A DNA stretch of 40,008 nt. It comes from Prevotella aurantiaca JCM 15754. Lineage in GTDB: Bacteria; Bacteroidota; Bacteroidia; Bacteroidales; Bacteroidaceae. Both the position numbers and the translations under genes were made by a program. The stretch lies in assembly GCF_000614025.1 (NCBI RefSeq), contig NZ_BAKF01000021.1, positions 1-40,008 of the forward strand. The letters are read 5' to 3'. Positions 7,478-18,648 of this stretch are shown here, in pieces; the first letter of the stretch is position 1, and each line of letters begins with the position of its first letter. Under the pieces are notes generated by a model. The model searched no databases. It was given only the letters and a program-made list of their open reading frames with translations, and was not told the origin of the DNA.

Positions 7478-8905
7478 TTAATGCTTGTTTACCGTAGTCA
7501 ATATTTCGCGATTGACTATTACCGGATATTTTTTACGAAGTTCCTTCACCCATTCTTTCTCTAACTCCTCTTGATAGTCAGAAATTACAAGGCTACGAAC
7601 ATCGTCTAAATCTTCTGGTGCTTTGAGTTTCTTTCCATAAACAGCATCAATAGGATAGTCCTTTACAGGTTTAACTTCTACTTTTTGCTTGAAAATATCT
7701 CTATCTACCAATGCATTGTCTCCCATTTTAAACAATCCTTTCTCTACACGAATACGGATTGTGCTGTCATTATTGAATGTTGTGCGCAATTTATCTCCCC
7801 ATGCTTTAAATGGAATTTTAGCAACACAATCTTTAACGGCCTTTACATCTTCTTGCTTTTGTACATGGTAAGCAATGCCTTTAAAGCGCGGTTCTTTCCA
7901 TGCATAGTTCTTTTTGTTCTTTTTAAAGAATGCTTGCAAACCAGCTTCATCAGTTGATGCTTTATCCCAAACAGTACGTGTACTCATTTCAATAAGTAGA
8001 AGACCGTCGTGATATTCAGTTATAAGATTCTTGAGATTTTCATCCTTGGCTTCCATTTCAGCGAGTTTCTTTTCTACCAACTGTTCTGGAGTAATACCAT
8101 TACCCGCTTCTGTAGCCATATTCTTCAGTTTTTGGTCAATGATTTGTTCGCGAAGATTACGTGCTTCTATGAACTGATGAATATCAGCTTTTAAAGAATC
8201 GTATGGCTGGAAATCTTCTTTTTTGATATATTTAATAATGTGATAACCAAATGGCGACAATATTGGGTGACTAATTTCACCAGCCTTCATCGAGAATAAA
8301 GCATTCTCGAAAGCTGGTACAGTTTGTCCTTTTGTTATCAAAGGAAGTTCACCTCCACGTGCTGCAGAACCAGGGTCTTCAGAAAACTTCTTTGCTAATT
8401 CGGCAAAGTTTCCGCCTTTTTTCAATACATTATATATAGAGTCGGCTTTATTAGCAATCTTTTCTTGTTCACTATCAGTTGCTTTTTGGTTAAGTGCAAG
8501 CAAGATGTGTGCACAGCGAACTAAGCCTCCGCTATTTTCTATTCTGTCTCTTGTTTCTTTATAAATTTTCTGTGCTTCAGCTTCTACGTCGGCATCAGTA
8601 ATCATTGTCGGGCGTACTTGCTGGTCGCGATAAGTCATAAACTCCTGTTTAAAAGAAGTAAGCGTATCAAGTTTCGCATCTAATGCAGCTTGAACCTTCA
8701 GTTTATAGTTAATAAACAAGTCTACATATTCGTTAATGGACTTCTTGTCTATTACTCCGTCAGTATTATTCTTATTATAAGAATATTCAAATTCTGAACG
8801 ATGAATAGGTTGTCCATTTATCGTCATAATGACTGGGTCGTTTTGTTGCGCAAAAGCCATTGTACTGCTAAGCAGTATAGATGCGAAAAATGCTGTTATT
8901 CTCAT
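7478..8905 (-). CDS. periplasmic parvulin-type peptidyl-prolyl isomerase (PpiC/SurA family)
   Basis: A 475-residue secreted protein with signal peptide MRITAFFASILLSSTMAFAQ. It has a SurA-like N-domain, a parvulin domain at roughly 125-235 (RCAHILLALN, FSEDPGSAARGGELPLI, SPFGYHIIKYIKKED), and a long C-terminal helical region. Unlike its neighbour at 6029-7462 only one clear rotamase domain is visible; the part around 325-440 may be a degenerate second one. It opens the envelope block after guaB, with 113 bases between them holding two hairpins. The likely role is folding of exported proteins. Confidence 0.87.
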   Translation of the reverse strand: MRITAFFASILLSSTMAFAQQNDPVIMTINGQPIHRSEFEYSYNKNNTDGVIDKKSINEYVDLFINYKLKVQAALDAKLDTLTSFKQEFMTYRDQQVRPTMITDADVEAEAQKIYKETRDRIENSGGLVRCAHILLALNQKATDSEQEKIANKADSIYNVLKKGGNFAELAKKFSEDPGSAARGGELPLITKGQTVPAFENALFSMKAGEISHPILSPFGYHIIKYIKKEDFQPYDSLKADIHQFIEARNLREQIIDQKLKNMATEAGNGITPEQLVEKKLAEMEAKDENLKNLITEYHDGLLLIEMSTRTVWDKASTDEAGLQAFFKKNKKNYAWKEPRFKGIAYHVQKQEDVKAVKDCVAKIPFKAWGDKLRTTFNNDSTIRIRVEKGLFKMGDNALVDRDIFKQKVEVKPVKDYPIDAVYGKKLKAPEDLDDVRSLVISDYQEELEKEWVKELRKKYPVIVNREILTTVNKH

Positions 8906-8926
8906 TTTAAACGATATTCATTCTAT

Positions 8927-8945
8927 GCCTCATTTGTTTAGAGGC
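8927..8945. other. small hairpin upstream of the isomerase gene
   Basis: GCCTC and GAGGC arms of 5 bases with a 9-base loop lie 22 bases ahead of the start codon at 8905. It is not followed by a T-run on the minus strand. It may be a leader structure, or chance. Confidence 0.3.
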
Positions 8946-8980
8946 TTGTTTTAAACTTATTAAATTTATATCAAGACAAT

Positions 8981-9010
8981 ACTCCCTCCTCGTAATAACG
9001 AGAACGGAGT
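8981..9010 (-). terminator. hairpin after guaB, possible terminator or attenuator
   Basis: Read on the minus strand, two 12-base arms (ACTCCGTTCTCG and CGAGGAGGGAGT) pair with one mismatch and one G-U pair around a 6-base loop, starting 8 bases after the guaB stop. The following sequence (ATTGTCTTGATATAAATTT) is only moderately T-rich, so termination may be partial. Confidence 0.5.
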
Positions 9011-9018
9011 ATATATTA

Positions 9019-11239
<2,221 letters not shown>

Positions 11240-11650
11240 CTAAATAAACATACTCATTATTATCATAACAGCACACCCCCATAACAGCAATGCCTTCAGA
11301 GTTGTAAAAAGTATTTTTTGTCTTTGTTCTAGTTGCTCGTTAATTCTTTCTGGAGATACATAAAATTGCTTTGTGCGATTAAGTCCATATGAGAACATGT
11401 ATTTAAATAATAGAAATATTAGGTTTGACATGCTGATGAACATTAACATCATAACAAACCTTACGAGAAGTTCCATTTCTTCTGTTGGCTTTATTCCAGC
11501 CAACACTGCAGTAGGAATGAGTAAAAGAAATGTGCCTAATACCCATTTTAAATAAAAGAAAAGTGACTTCTTGCCTTCATTCTTATAAAACATTTTTATT
11601 GACAAGAAATAGTGCATGTAGAGTAAAATTATGAGGTAAATGATTTTCAT
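11240..11650 (-). CDS. small integral membrane protein (136 aa)
   Basis: There are four hydrophobic segments: MKIIYLIILLYMHYFL, YLKWVLGTFLLLIPTAVLAG, FVMMLMFISMSNLIFLLF and ALLLWGCAVMIIMSMFI. A charged loop (SPERINEQLEQRQK) lies before the last one. No known family is recognised. It stands alone, with its own -7 box 92 bases upstream. The intergenic stretch 11651-11970 behind it holds only this promoter and the recQ terminator. Confidence 0.65.
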   Translation of the reverse strand: MKIIYLIILLYMHYFLSIKMFYKNEGKKSLFFYLKWVLGTFLLLIPTAVLAGIKPTEEMELLVRFVMMLMFISMSNLIFLLFKYMFSYGLNRTKQFYVSPERINEQLEQRQKILFTTLKALLLWGCAVMIIMSMFI

Positions 11651-11741
11651 TTATTCTTTCAAATGTTTATTATTGCTTAACTTCTTACTTATCCGTGTTA
11701 AAGATAGCTATTGTTCAACTATTGTTATCTAATAATGGATG

Positions 11742-11749
11742 CAAAGTTA
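11742..11749 (-). promoter_or_regulatory. -7 box of the small membrane protein gene
   Basis: The minus strand reads TAACTTTG (TAnnTTTG) 91 bases before the start at 11650, implying a leader of about 85 bases. Confidence 0.45.
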
Positions 11750-11928
11750 CATATAAATTTGTTTTCTTTGCTATTTTATATCTACATTTTTTTGTTATAT
11801 AGGGAACCTATAATGTTATTTTTTCGACAGACAAATTCATAATAGGGAGAAAAGTCAAATAAAAGGTGGAGATATTTCTAAATAAATGAGTTATGGTAAT
11901 GTCTGAGAATTGGAGATGTAGGAATGAA

Positions 11929-11961
11929 AAAACCGCTTTTCCAAACGGGAAAAGCGGTTTT
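11929..11961 (-). terminator. terminator of recQ (possibly bidirectional)
   Basis: Perfect 14-base arms (AAAACCGCTTTTCC and its complement) flank a 5-base loop, starting 10 bases after the recQ stop. A T-run follows on the minus strand, and the plus side also ends in T, so it is a typical factor-independent terminator. Confidence 0.85.
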
Positions 11962-11970
11962 AAATTACTA

Positions 11971-14154
11971 TTAGTTTGCCATTTCAGATATAAACTTAAT
12001 ACGGACCAAACGAATTTCTTCTTCGCTGTAATCCTCATCAAGCTCTTTTAAGGCTTCATCAATATCATCTGTCTGGCTATTCATAAAGTAATCGTAGATG
12101 TCGTCAATCTTATCTTCATCGTATATATCCTTTAAGAAGTAGTCGATGTTAATCTTGGTGCCACTATAGACAATTTCTTCTATCTTCGAAAGTAGTTCGT
12201 CGAAGCCAAGTCCTTCAGCAATGGCGATATCATCTAATGGTAACTTGCGATCAATACCTTGGATAATCTTTACTTTCTGCATAGATTTCTTAGCCACAGT
12301 GCGTACACGCAATTCTTCTGGTCGCTCAATATTCTTTTCTTTGCAATACTGTTTGATGAGTTTGCAGAATTCTTCTCCGTAGCGTTTTGCCTTACCTACA
12401 CCAACACCTTGTATATTTTGAAGTTCCTGTTCAGTAACAGGGTACATCATAGCCATTTGATCTAACGATGGGTCTTGGAAGATGACGTAAGCTGGAATAT
12501 TCATTTTGCGTGCTAAATGCTTTCGCAAGTCTTTAAGCATCGCATACAGCTCTGGATCAGCAACGCTTGTTCCACCCATCATGGTATCATCTATTCTATC
12601 TGTTTTAAATTCCTTATCCATTACAATCATAAACGATTTAGGATTTTTCAGGAATTGTTTGCCCGCAGATGTGAGCTTTAATAAACCGTAATTTTCTACG
12701 TCTTTCTTTAGATAACCATCTAACATGGCTTGTCGAATAACGGGGCTCCACACTTTAGAGTCTTCCTTTTCACCAAGTCCGAACTCTTCAAGAAGATTAT
12801 GCTTGTGGTCTTTAATGTCGTCAGTTCCACGTCCTTTCACAAAATCGATAACATATTCTTGGCGGAAATTTTCCTTTAAAGCCTTTACCGCTTGTAGTAC
12901 AATAGATAGTGCTTCCAGTGCTTCTATCTTCTCTTTTGGATGCAAGCAGTTGTCGCACATACCACAATTCTCTTTCAGATATTCTTCTCCGAAGTAGTGG
13001 AGTAGGAGTTTGCGACGACAAACAGACGATTCTGCATAAGTTTCAGTCTCTTGTAACAATTGTCTACCTATATCTTGCTCTGCTACAGGCTTGCCTTCCA
13101 TGAAGTTTTCAAGCTTCTTTAGGTCGTTCTTAGAGTAGAAAACAATACACATACCTTCTTCTCCATCACGTCCTGCACGTCCTGTTTCTTGATAATAGCC
13201 TTCCAAACTCTTTGGAATATCATAGTGGATAACGAAACGTACATCAGGTTTATCAATTCCCATGCCAAAGGCTATGGTCGCAACAATAACATCGATGTTT
13301 TCCATAAGGAAGTCATCTTGTGTTTTAGAGCGTGTTTCTGAATCGAGTCCAGCATGATAAGGTTCTGCCTTTATCTCGTTAGCTTGCAACACAGCAGCTA
13401 ATTCTTCCACTTTTTTACGTGAAAGACAGTAGATGATTCCACTTTTTCCAACGTTCTGTTTTATGAATTTGATAATCTGACGATTGGTATCTTCCTCATC
13501 TTTCTTAGGTCGTACTTCGTAATAAAGGTTTGGACGATTGAACGAACTCTTAAATTCAGCACAATCTTCAATACCTAAACTACGCACAATATCTGTGCGT
13601 ACCTTATCAGTAGCGGTAGCAGTAAGAGCTATTATAGGTGCTTTACCAATCTGATCTACGGCCTGTCGTATCTTTCTATACTCTGGGCGGAAGTCATGTC
13701 CCCACTCAGAGATACAGTGAGCTTCGTCTATTGCATAAAAACTAACCTTTACAGTCTTGAAGAACTCTATGCTTTCTTCTTTGTTTAGCGATTCTGGAGC
13801 AACATAAAGTAACTTGGTTTTGCCGTTTTGAATATCGGTTTTAACATGGTCAATCTCTGTTTTCTTCAATGAAGAATTCAGATAATGTGCTACACCATCT
13901 TCTTCGCTGATACCATTTATAACATCTACTTGATTTTTCATCAATGCTATTAGAGGAGAGATAACAATAGCTGTGCCTTCCATTATGAGCGAAGGCAGTT
14001 GGTAACAAAGACTCTTACCGCCACCGGTAGGCATCAACACGAATGTGTCTTCGCCTGCTAAGACATTGCGGATAATAGCTTCTTGTGCGCCTTTAAACTT
14101 ATCGAAACCGAAAAAATACTTCAGCTTGTCTGTAAGATTGACTTCTGTTGCCAT
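11971..14154 (-). CDS. recQ: ATP-dependent DNA helicase RecQ
   Basis: A 3'-5' DNA helicase acting in recombination and replication-fork repair. The Walker A motif MPTGGGKSLC is at 41-50 (Lys47) and DEAH at 142-145, followed by CISEWGHDFRPEY, the aromatic-rich loop of RecQ. Motif VI QETGRAGRDG is present. Zinc-binding cysteines lie in SSVCRRKLLLHYFG and CGMCDNCLHP. A winged-helix domain and an HRDC domain (about 545-620, with QNIQGVGVGKAKRYG) follow. The protein (727 residues) is about 120 longer than the E. coli enzyme because of an acidic C-terminal extension. It follows clpX after 96 bases that hold a hairpin, and ends at a strong terminator. Confidence 0.96.
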   Translation of the reverse strand: MATEVNLTDKLKYFFGFDKFKGAQEAIIRNVLAGEDTFVLMPTGGGKSLCYQLPSLIMEGTAIVISPLIALMKNQVDVINGISEEDGVAHYLNSSLKKTEIDHVKTDIQNGKTKLLYVAPESLNKEESIEFFKTVKVSFYAIDEAHCISEWGHDFRPEYRKIRQAVDQIGKAPIIALTATATDKVRTDIVRSLGIEDCAEFKSSFNRPNLYYEVRPKKDEEDTNRQIIKFIKQNVGKSGIIYCLSRKKVEELAAVLQANEIKAEPYHAGLDSETRSKTQDDFLMENIDVIVATIAFGMGIDKPDVRFVIHYDIPKSLEGYYQETGRAGRDGEEGMCIVFYSKNDLKKLENFMEGKPVAEQDIGRQLLQETETYAESSVCRRKLLLHYFGEEYLKENCGMCDNCLHPKEKIEALEALSIVLQAVKALKENFRQEYVIDFVKGRGTDDIKDHKHNLLEEFGLGEKEDSKVWSPVIRQAMLDGYLKKDVENYGLLKLTSAGKQFLKNPKSFMIVMDKEFKTDRIDDTMMGGTSVADPELYAMLKDLRKHLARKMNIPAYVIFQDPSLDQMAMMYPVTEQELQNIQGVGVGKAKRYGEEFCKLIKQYCKEKNIERPEELRVRTVAKKSMQKVKIIQGIDRKLPLDDIAIAEGLGFDELLSKIEEIVYSGTKINIDYFLKDIYDEDKIDDIYDYFMNSQTDDIDEALKELDEDYSEEEIRLVRIKFISEMAN

Positions 14155-14197
14155 GTTAATAGTTTGGTGTTCCCTTATTAGAAGGTAGGTTTATTAT

Positions 14198-14239
14198 CGC
14201 TGCACCTCCATTATTCTTTAAGATAGAAAAGGTGCAGCG
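14198..14239. other. stem-loop between clpX and recQ
   Basis: Perfect 10-base arms (CGCTGCACCT and AGGTGCAGCG) with a 22-base loop lie 11 bases after the clpX stop. No T-run follows on either strand, so it is not a classical terminator. It may limit read-through, protect the upstream transcript, or mark a processing site. Confidence 0.5.
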
Positions 14240-14250
14240 TTCATATGGAT

Positions 14251-15483
14251 TTAGGCAGTCTCTAGTTTATTGAGCTTTGCCTTGTCTAACTGTTGCTGTG
14301 CATATTCGGCTGTTACCTCGTATTTCTTCACTTTCCTTGAAGGCAATTCAAACATAGTGTCCATCATAACTGCCTCTACAATAGAACGAAGTCCACGTGC
14401 TCCCAACTTGTATTCTACAGCCTTATTAACGATATAATCGAGCGAGTCTTCAGTAAACGTAAGGTTGATGCCGTCCATTTTGAAGAGCTTCATATATTGT
14501 TTGATAATAGAATTCTTTGGTTCTACAAGTATTTTGCGCAGTGCTTTCTTATCTAACGGGTTGAGATATGTCAGCACAGGTAGACGTCCGATGATTTCTG
14601 GGATAAGTCCGAATGAGCGTAAGTCCTGCGGAAGCACGTACTTCATTAGGTCTTTCTTGTCTATTTTCGCCACATTCTGAACTGAATTATATCCAACAAC
14701 GTGGGTATTGAGACGTTGCGCAATCTTGCGCTCTATGCCATCGAATGCGCCACCGCAGATAAAGAGAATGTTTCGAGTATCTACGTGAATGTAATCTTGG
14801 TCTGGATGTTTGCGTCCGCCCTTTGGTGGAACATTAACCATGGTTCCTTCGAGTAGCTTTAAGAGTCCTTGTTGAACACCTTCACCGCTTACATCACGTG
14901 TTATACTTGGATTATCGCTCTTTCGTGCTATTTTATCTATTTCGTCTATGAATACAATTCCTCGTTCGGCAGCAGCCACATTGTAGTCAGCTACCTGCAG
15001 CAATCGCGAGAGAATGCTCTCTACATCTTCGCCTACATAACCAGCTTCGGTGAATACAGTTGCGTCGACAATGGTAAAAGGTACGTTTAATAGCTTTGCA
15101 ATTGTACGTGCTAATAGCGTTTTTCCAGTACCTGTTGAGCCCACCATAATGATGTTACTCTTTTCAACTTCTATGCCATCATCGTCTTTTGGTTGCTGTA
15201 ATCGCTTGTAATGGTTGTAGACCGATACAGCTAGATATCGCTTAGCTTCGTCTTGACCTATGATATAATCATCAAGATATGCCTTGATCTCTTTTGGCTT
15301 TGGAACATTGTTCATGTCAATATCAGCGACATCTGAAGTTTGTTTGCCCAATACTCCAGATTCAATCACGATATTGTTGGCTTGCTGAGCACAATCCTCA
15401 CAGATATAACCTGTGAGTCCTGTTATGAGAAGCCGTACTTCGTTCTCGCTTCTACCGCAAAAACTACATTTCTTCTGAGGCAT
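14251..15483 (-). CDS. clpX: ATP-dependent Clp protease ATP-binding subunit ClpX
   Basis: The AAA+ unfoldase that feeds substrates to ClpP. The N-terminal zinc-binding domain has Cys6, Cys9, Cys28 and Cys31. The Walker A motif GSTGTGKT is at 115-122, the pore loop GYVG at 147-150, and Walker B IVFIDE at 175-180. The C-terminal small domain ends with [17 protein letters not shown]. Its 410 residues match the family. The gene overlaps clpP by 20 bases, so the pair is translated together. Confidence 0.97.
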   Translation of the reverse strand: MPQKKCSFCGRSENEVRLLITGLTGYICEDCAQQANNIVIESGVLGKQTSDVADIDMNNVPKPKEIKAYLDDYIIGQDEAKRYLAVSVYNHYKRLQQPKDDDGIEVEKSNIIMVGSTGTGKTLLARTIAKLLNVPFTIVDATVFTEAGYVGEDVESILSRLLQVADYNVAAAERGIVFIDEIDKIARKSDNPSITRDVSGEGVQQGLLKLLEGTMVNVPPKGGRKHPDQDYIHVDTRNILFICGGAFDGIERKIAQRLNTHVVGYNSVQNVAKIDKKDLMKYVLPQDLRSFGLIPEIIGRLPVLTYLNPLDKKALRKILVEPKNSIIKQYMKLFKMDGINLTFTEDSLDYIVNKAVEYKLGARGLRSIVEAVMMDTMFELPSRKVKKYEVTAEYAQQQLDKAKLNKLETA

Positions 15484-16156
15484 TGTTTTCTTCTTTCTTT
15501 CTTATTAATACTTGGTCTATCATACCATAATCCTTAGCTTCCTCTGCTGTCATCCAGTAGTTGCGGTCGCTATCGTTCCACACCTTTTCGTATGTCTGAT
15601 GAGAGTGATTGCTAATGATTGTATAGAGTTCTTTCTTGAACTTCATTATCTCTTTAGCCTCAATTTCAATGTCTGAAGCCTGACCTTGTACACCTCCGAG
15701 TGGCTGATGTATCATGACGCGGCTATGTGGTAGCGCAAAACGTTTACCCTCTTGACCAGCTACAAGTAGTACAGCTGCCATAGAAGCTGCCATACCCGTA
15801 CAGATAGTAGTAACGTCGCTAGAGATAAATTGCATTGTATCGTATATTCCAAGCCCTGCTGTTACACTTCCACCAGGTGAGTTTATGTAGATGGAAATAT
15901 CTTTTCCAGGGTCTGCTGAATCCAAATAAAGGAGTTGCGCCTGTAGAGTGTTAGCAGTATAGTCATCAATTTGTGTACCAAGGAAGATGATACGATCCAT
16001 CATTAAACGTGAGAACACGTCCATTTGTGTTACGTTCAGCATACGTTCTTCCAATATGTATGGGTTAAGATACTGGTTTTGCATACTTGTAACTTGGTCT
16101 AACACCATACCATTTATGCCCAAATGTTGGGTTGCAAACTTTCTAAAATCGTTCAT
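15464..16156 (-). CDS. clpP: ATP-dependent Clp protease proteolytic subunit ClpP
   Basis: The serine peptidase forming the barrel of the ClpXP protease. The catalytic triad is Ser125 ([11 protein letters not shown]), His150 ([10 protein letters not shown]) and probably Asp197 (SDRNYWM). [11 protein letters not shown] at 91-101 is the typical substrate-binding loop. The 230 residues include about 30 more at the N-terminus than E. coli mature ClpP, possibly a propeptide. The promoter box is at 16277-16284. The strong terminator after tig separates it from trigger factor although both are encoded on the same strand. Confidence 0.97.
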   Translation of the reverse strand: MNDFRKFATQHLGINGMVLDQVTSMQNQYLNPYILEERMLNVTQMDVFSRLMMDRIIFLGTQIDDYTANTLQAQLLYLDSADPGKDISIYINSPGGSVTAGLGIYDTMQFISSDVTTICTGMAASMAAVLLVAGQEGKRFALPHSRVMIHQPLGGVQGQASDIEIEAKEIMKFKKELYTIISNHSHQTYEKVWNDSDRNYWMTAEEAKDYGMIDQVLIRKKEENNASEEM

Positions 16157-16276
16157 TTTGTATCCTTATATTATTTTAATTAGACAATAACAGGATGCGT
16201 ATATCCTGCTTTTCATTATTGCCTTAAGTACAAAGACCATGCCATAACCAAAGCAAGTGTCTTGCATATTCTAACA

Positions 16277-16284
16277 CAAAGATA
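16277..16284 (-). promoter_or_regulatory. -7 box of clpP-clpX-recQ
   Basis: The minus strand reads TATCTTTG (TAnnTTTG), about 120 bases before the clpP start, giving a rather long leader. Confidence 0.45.
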
Positions 16285-16578
16285 ATAAAAAAAAGATAAT
16301 TACTCAATAAAATAACTACTTTTTTTAATTCGAATGACTGTAGTTCTTTTCTCATAGGGTTGAAAAAGTACTATGTAGGTGTTATTTTGGAGAATAGATG
16401 ATGAAGGAGAATTATGTAAAAAGTTATGATTCGTATTATCATAGAAGATTTATCTTAAATCCATTTTTTTAGTCTTTATATTATATTTTATGAACGGAAA
16501 ACAGACAGTAAAGTTGTAATGATTTATCATTATTGCAAATGTTGCTTAATAAGTTAATAACCAATGTCTTACAAAAGA

Positions 16579-16659
16579 GGTTGTTTTGCAATACGAAAGA
16601 GCCTATATTGTAAGCTAAAACAGGCACTTTTGCAGCGCAAAACAGATGCTATTACAAAG
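16579..16659 (+). repeat. 81-bp two-hairpin intergenic element, copy A (diverged)
   Basis: It aligns without gaps over 81 bases to 20737-20817 and 30608-30688. It shares GTTGTTTTGC at the start, GCAAAACAG near the end and CTATTACAAAG at the end. The second hairpin has decayed: the left arm reads AAAACAGGCACTTTTGC and the right arm GCAAAACAGATGCTATT. It is the oldest or most degraded of the three. Confidence 0.7.
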
Positions 16660-16821
16660 TAAAACCAATATCATTATTTTTTCTTGCGATAATCTTTACA
16701 ATGATAAATACTTTTTCTACATTCTCTTTGAGCAAGAATTGGGACTTACTTTTGTGAATGAGTTACTGCCAAACTGGTACTTCTGTTATTTAAACAGAGG
16801 TGTAACTTCTAATAAACACAA

Positions 16822-16883
16822 AAAAGCAATATCCTTTCCAACATCTTTCTTAAATGAAAGTTTGCGGAAAGGATATTGCTTTT
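16822..16883 (-). terminator. terminator of tig
   Basis: Perfect 18-base arms (AAAAGCAATATCCTTTCC and its complement) surround a 26-base loop, which itself can form a small hairpin (CTTTC/GAAAG). On the minus strand the structure ends in TTTTTT, so it is a strong terminator 74 bases after the tig stop. Confidence 0.85.
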
Positions 16884-16957
16884 ATAGTTTAATGCCATCA
16901 ATAATCATGCAAATTGCACAGCTTCATGGATTAGGCATTAACTTATTTTTCTCTTTC

Positions 16958-18384
16958 TTATTCCTTTTCAGCTTTATCAGCCTTCTTAGTTCTCTTTGCT
17001 TTTGCTGGTTTTTCTGCTTCAGCAGGCATCATAAGTTTGTTGAATTCATCGAGAGATACAGACTTCTTCTTCAACTTAACAACACTCTTCAACGCAACCG
17101 AAAGCTTACGATCAAGAGCTGCTTCAACGAAAGAATCTATGTTCTCACGCTTCTTCATCATCTCTTCAACGTAATTGTTTACATACTCATCAGGAACGTT
17201 ATTCATACCATATTGTGCAAATTGTGCACGAGCCATCTGTGAAGCGCTCTCTCTTACATCAGCATCTTCAACCTTAATGTTATTGGCATTTGCTATCTTA
17301 TCTCTTACAAGATGCCACTTAAGCTCATTGATGCTTGGTTGGTAGTTCTGTTCTACGAACTCAGCACCCTTATCTTTGTTGTTTGAAAGCATGATGCGCT
17401 TCAACAAAGCGTCTGGGAATTGTAGGTCACCAACTTTCTTTTCAGCGTATGCGCGAACATCTAACATGAACTTATAGTCAGAGTCTCTTTCAAGTTGTTT
17501 GCTTACACCTTCTGCTATAGCAGCACGGAATGCAGCCTCATCGTTGATATTTGCATCAGCGCCATAAACGCTATCCCAAAGTTCTTTGTTGTTTTCTGCA
17601 TTTACAAAACGAGAGATTTCGGTAATCTGATATGAGAAATCGCCAGTGTGTTCAGCAACTTCTTTGCGGTCAATCTTCAGTAATGATGATATCTCTGCGT
17701 CGCCTTCTGGATAAGCTTTGCGTGGGTTGAAGGTAATGATGTCACCTAACTTGCAGCCATCGAAAAGTTTCTTTTGATCTTCAACCTTGATGTATTGAGG
17801 CATTAAAACAGCACCTTCCACAGTGATACCTCCTTCGAGAGTATTGCCATTTGCGTCAAGTTCGCGGATATCACCCTTGAGCATATCGCGCTTTTCAGGG
17901 TCAAACTCTTGTGCTTTATCGTAATGTCCTGCACGGCTTGCGAACATTTCGATTTGTTGATCAATAAGTTTGTCGTCTACTTTAATATCGTAATATTCGA
18001 TAGTATCCTTATTTGTAAGTTCGATATCAAACTCTGGTGCGATTGCAATGTCGAACTTAAAGGTGTAAGGAGCTGGCTTTTCAAGTTCTACAGCCTCTTG
18101 TGTTTCAGAAGCCATAGGCTGTCCAAGCATATGGATTTTGTTGTCTACAATATATTTTTGAAGGTTTTCACCCAAGATTTTGTTAATGGCATCCATCTTA
18201 ACTTGTGGGCCAACTTGGCGTTTTATCAAACCCATTGGCACTTGTCCAGGGCGGAAGCTGGGATGTTTGCGCGCTTGCGATAATCTTTGAGTGCCTTTTC
18301 AACTTCTTCTTTGTAGTCTGCTTCTTCGACAACTATAGTCAAAAGACCATTTAGTTTGTCTGGGTTTTCAAATGAAATTTTCAT
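16958..18384 (-). CDS. tig: trigger factor (frame break in the ribosome-binding loop)
   Basis: A ribosome-bound chaperone that meets nascent chains at the exit tunnel. The N-terminus MKISFENPDKLNGLLTIVVE starts at 18384, and a break at 18258 separates it from the rest. Restoring one G (CCAGC to CCAGGC) gives ANIPGFRPGQVPMG, exactly the family's ribosome-docking signature, and a full length of 475 residues. The middle contains a degenerate FKBP-like domain. The C-terminal part is helical and lysine-rich at the end (KAKRTKKADKAEKE). The gene has its own promoter box and a strong terminator. The break is most likely a sequencing error, since everything behind it is intact. Confidence 0.92.
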
Positions 18385-18434
18385 CTTTGAAGTATTATAT
18401 GTTTATTATTTAATTATCAAATGAATAAGTTTAA

Positions 18435-18466
18435 GCGGGTGGAACGATAAAATCTTCACCCACTTT
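18435..18466. other. leader hairpin of tig
   Basis: On the minus strand GTGGGTG can pair with CACCCGC (one G-U pair) across a loop of about 16 bases, between the -7 box and the start codon. It has no T-run. A role in regulating trigger factor is only a possibility. Confidence 0.3.
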
Positions 18467-18472
18467 GAGGCG

Positions 18473-18480
18473 CAAAGTTA
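18473..18480 (-). promoter_or_regulatory. -7 box of tig
   Basis: The minus strand reads TAACTTTG (TAnnTTTG), 89 bases before the tig ATG. Confidence 0.55.
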
Positions 18481-18597
18481 CTTATTTTTTGCCTAACTAC
18501 ATAATATATATATAGAAAAAAAACATTTTTAAGAAATTGTCTTGCTGAATAGAAGTGTAGCAAACAGCAGATGAAAGAAGTAGTAAGATAACACAAA

Positions 18598-18629
18598 AGC
18601 CTCGGAAAACATCAACGTCCTCCGAGGCT
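18598..18629 (-). terminator. terminator of fhs
   Basis: Arms AGCCTCGGA and TCCGAGGCT (9 bases) pair around a 14-base loop. On the minus strand TTTTGTGTTAT follows. It starts 20 bases after the fhs stop and separates fhs from tig. Confidence 0.8.
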
Positions 18630-18648
18630 GCAAGTTATGGATAATGCT

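Larger units (their letters stand above)
16157..16957. other. intergenic region between clpP and tig
   Basis: These 801 bases contain the clpP promoter, one diverged copy of the 81-bp two-hairpin element (16579-16659) and the tig terminator (16822-16883). I see no supported gene. A plus-strand frame that crosses it continues antisense into tig and is not believable. Confidence 0.6.

Noticed and set aside
16646..17242. A plus-strand frame of 198 codons
   Set aside because: Its second half is antisense to tig and its first half covers the tig terminator hairpin. It has no promoter box or believable domain.
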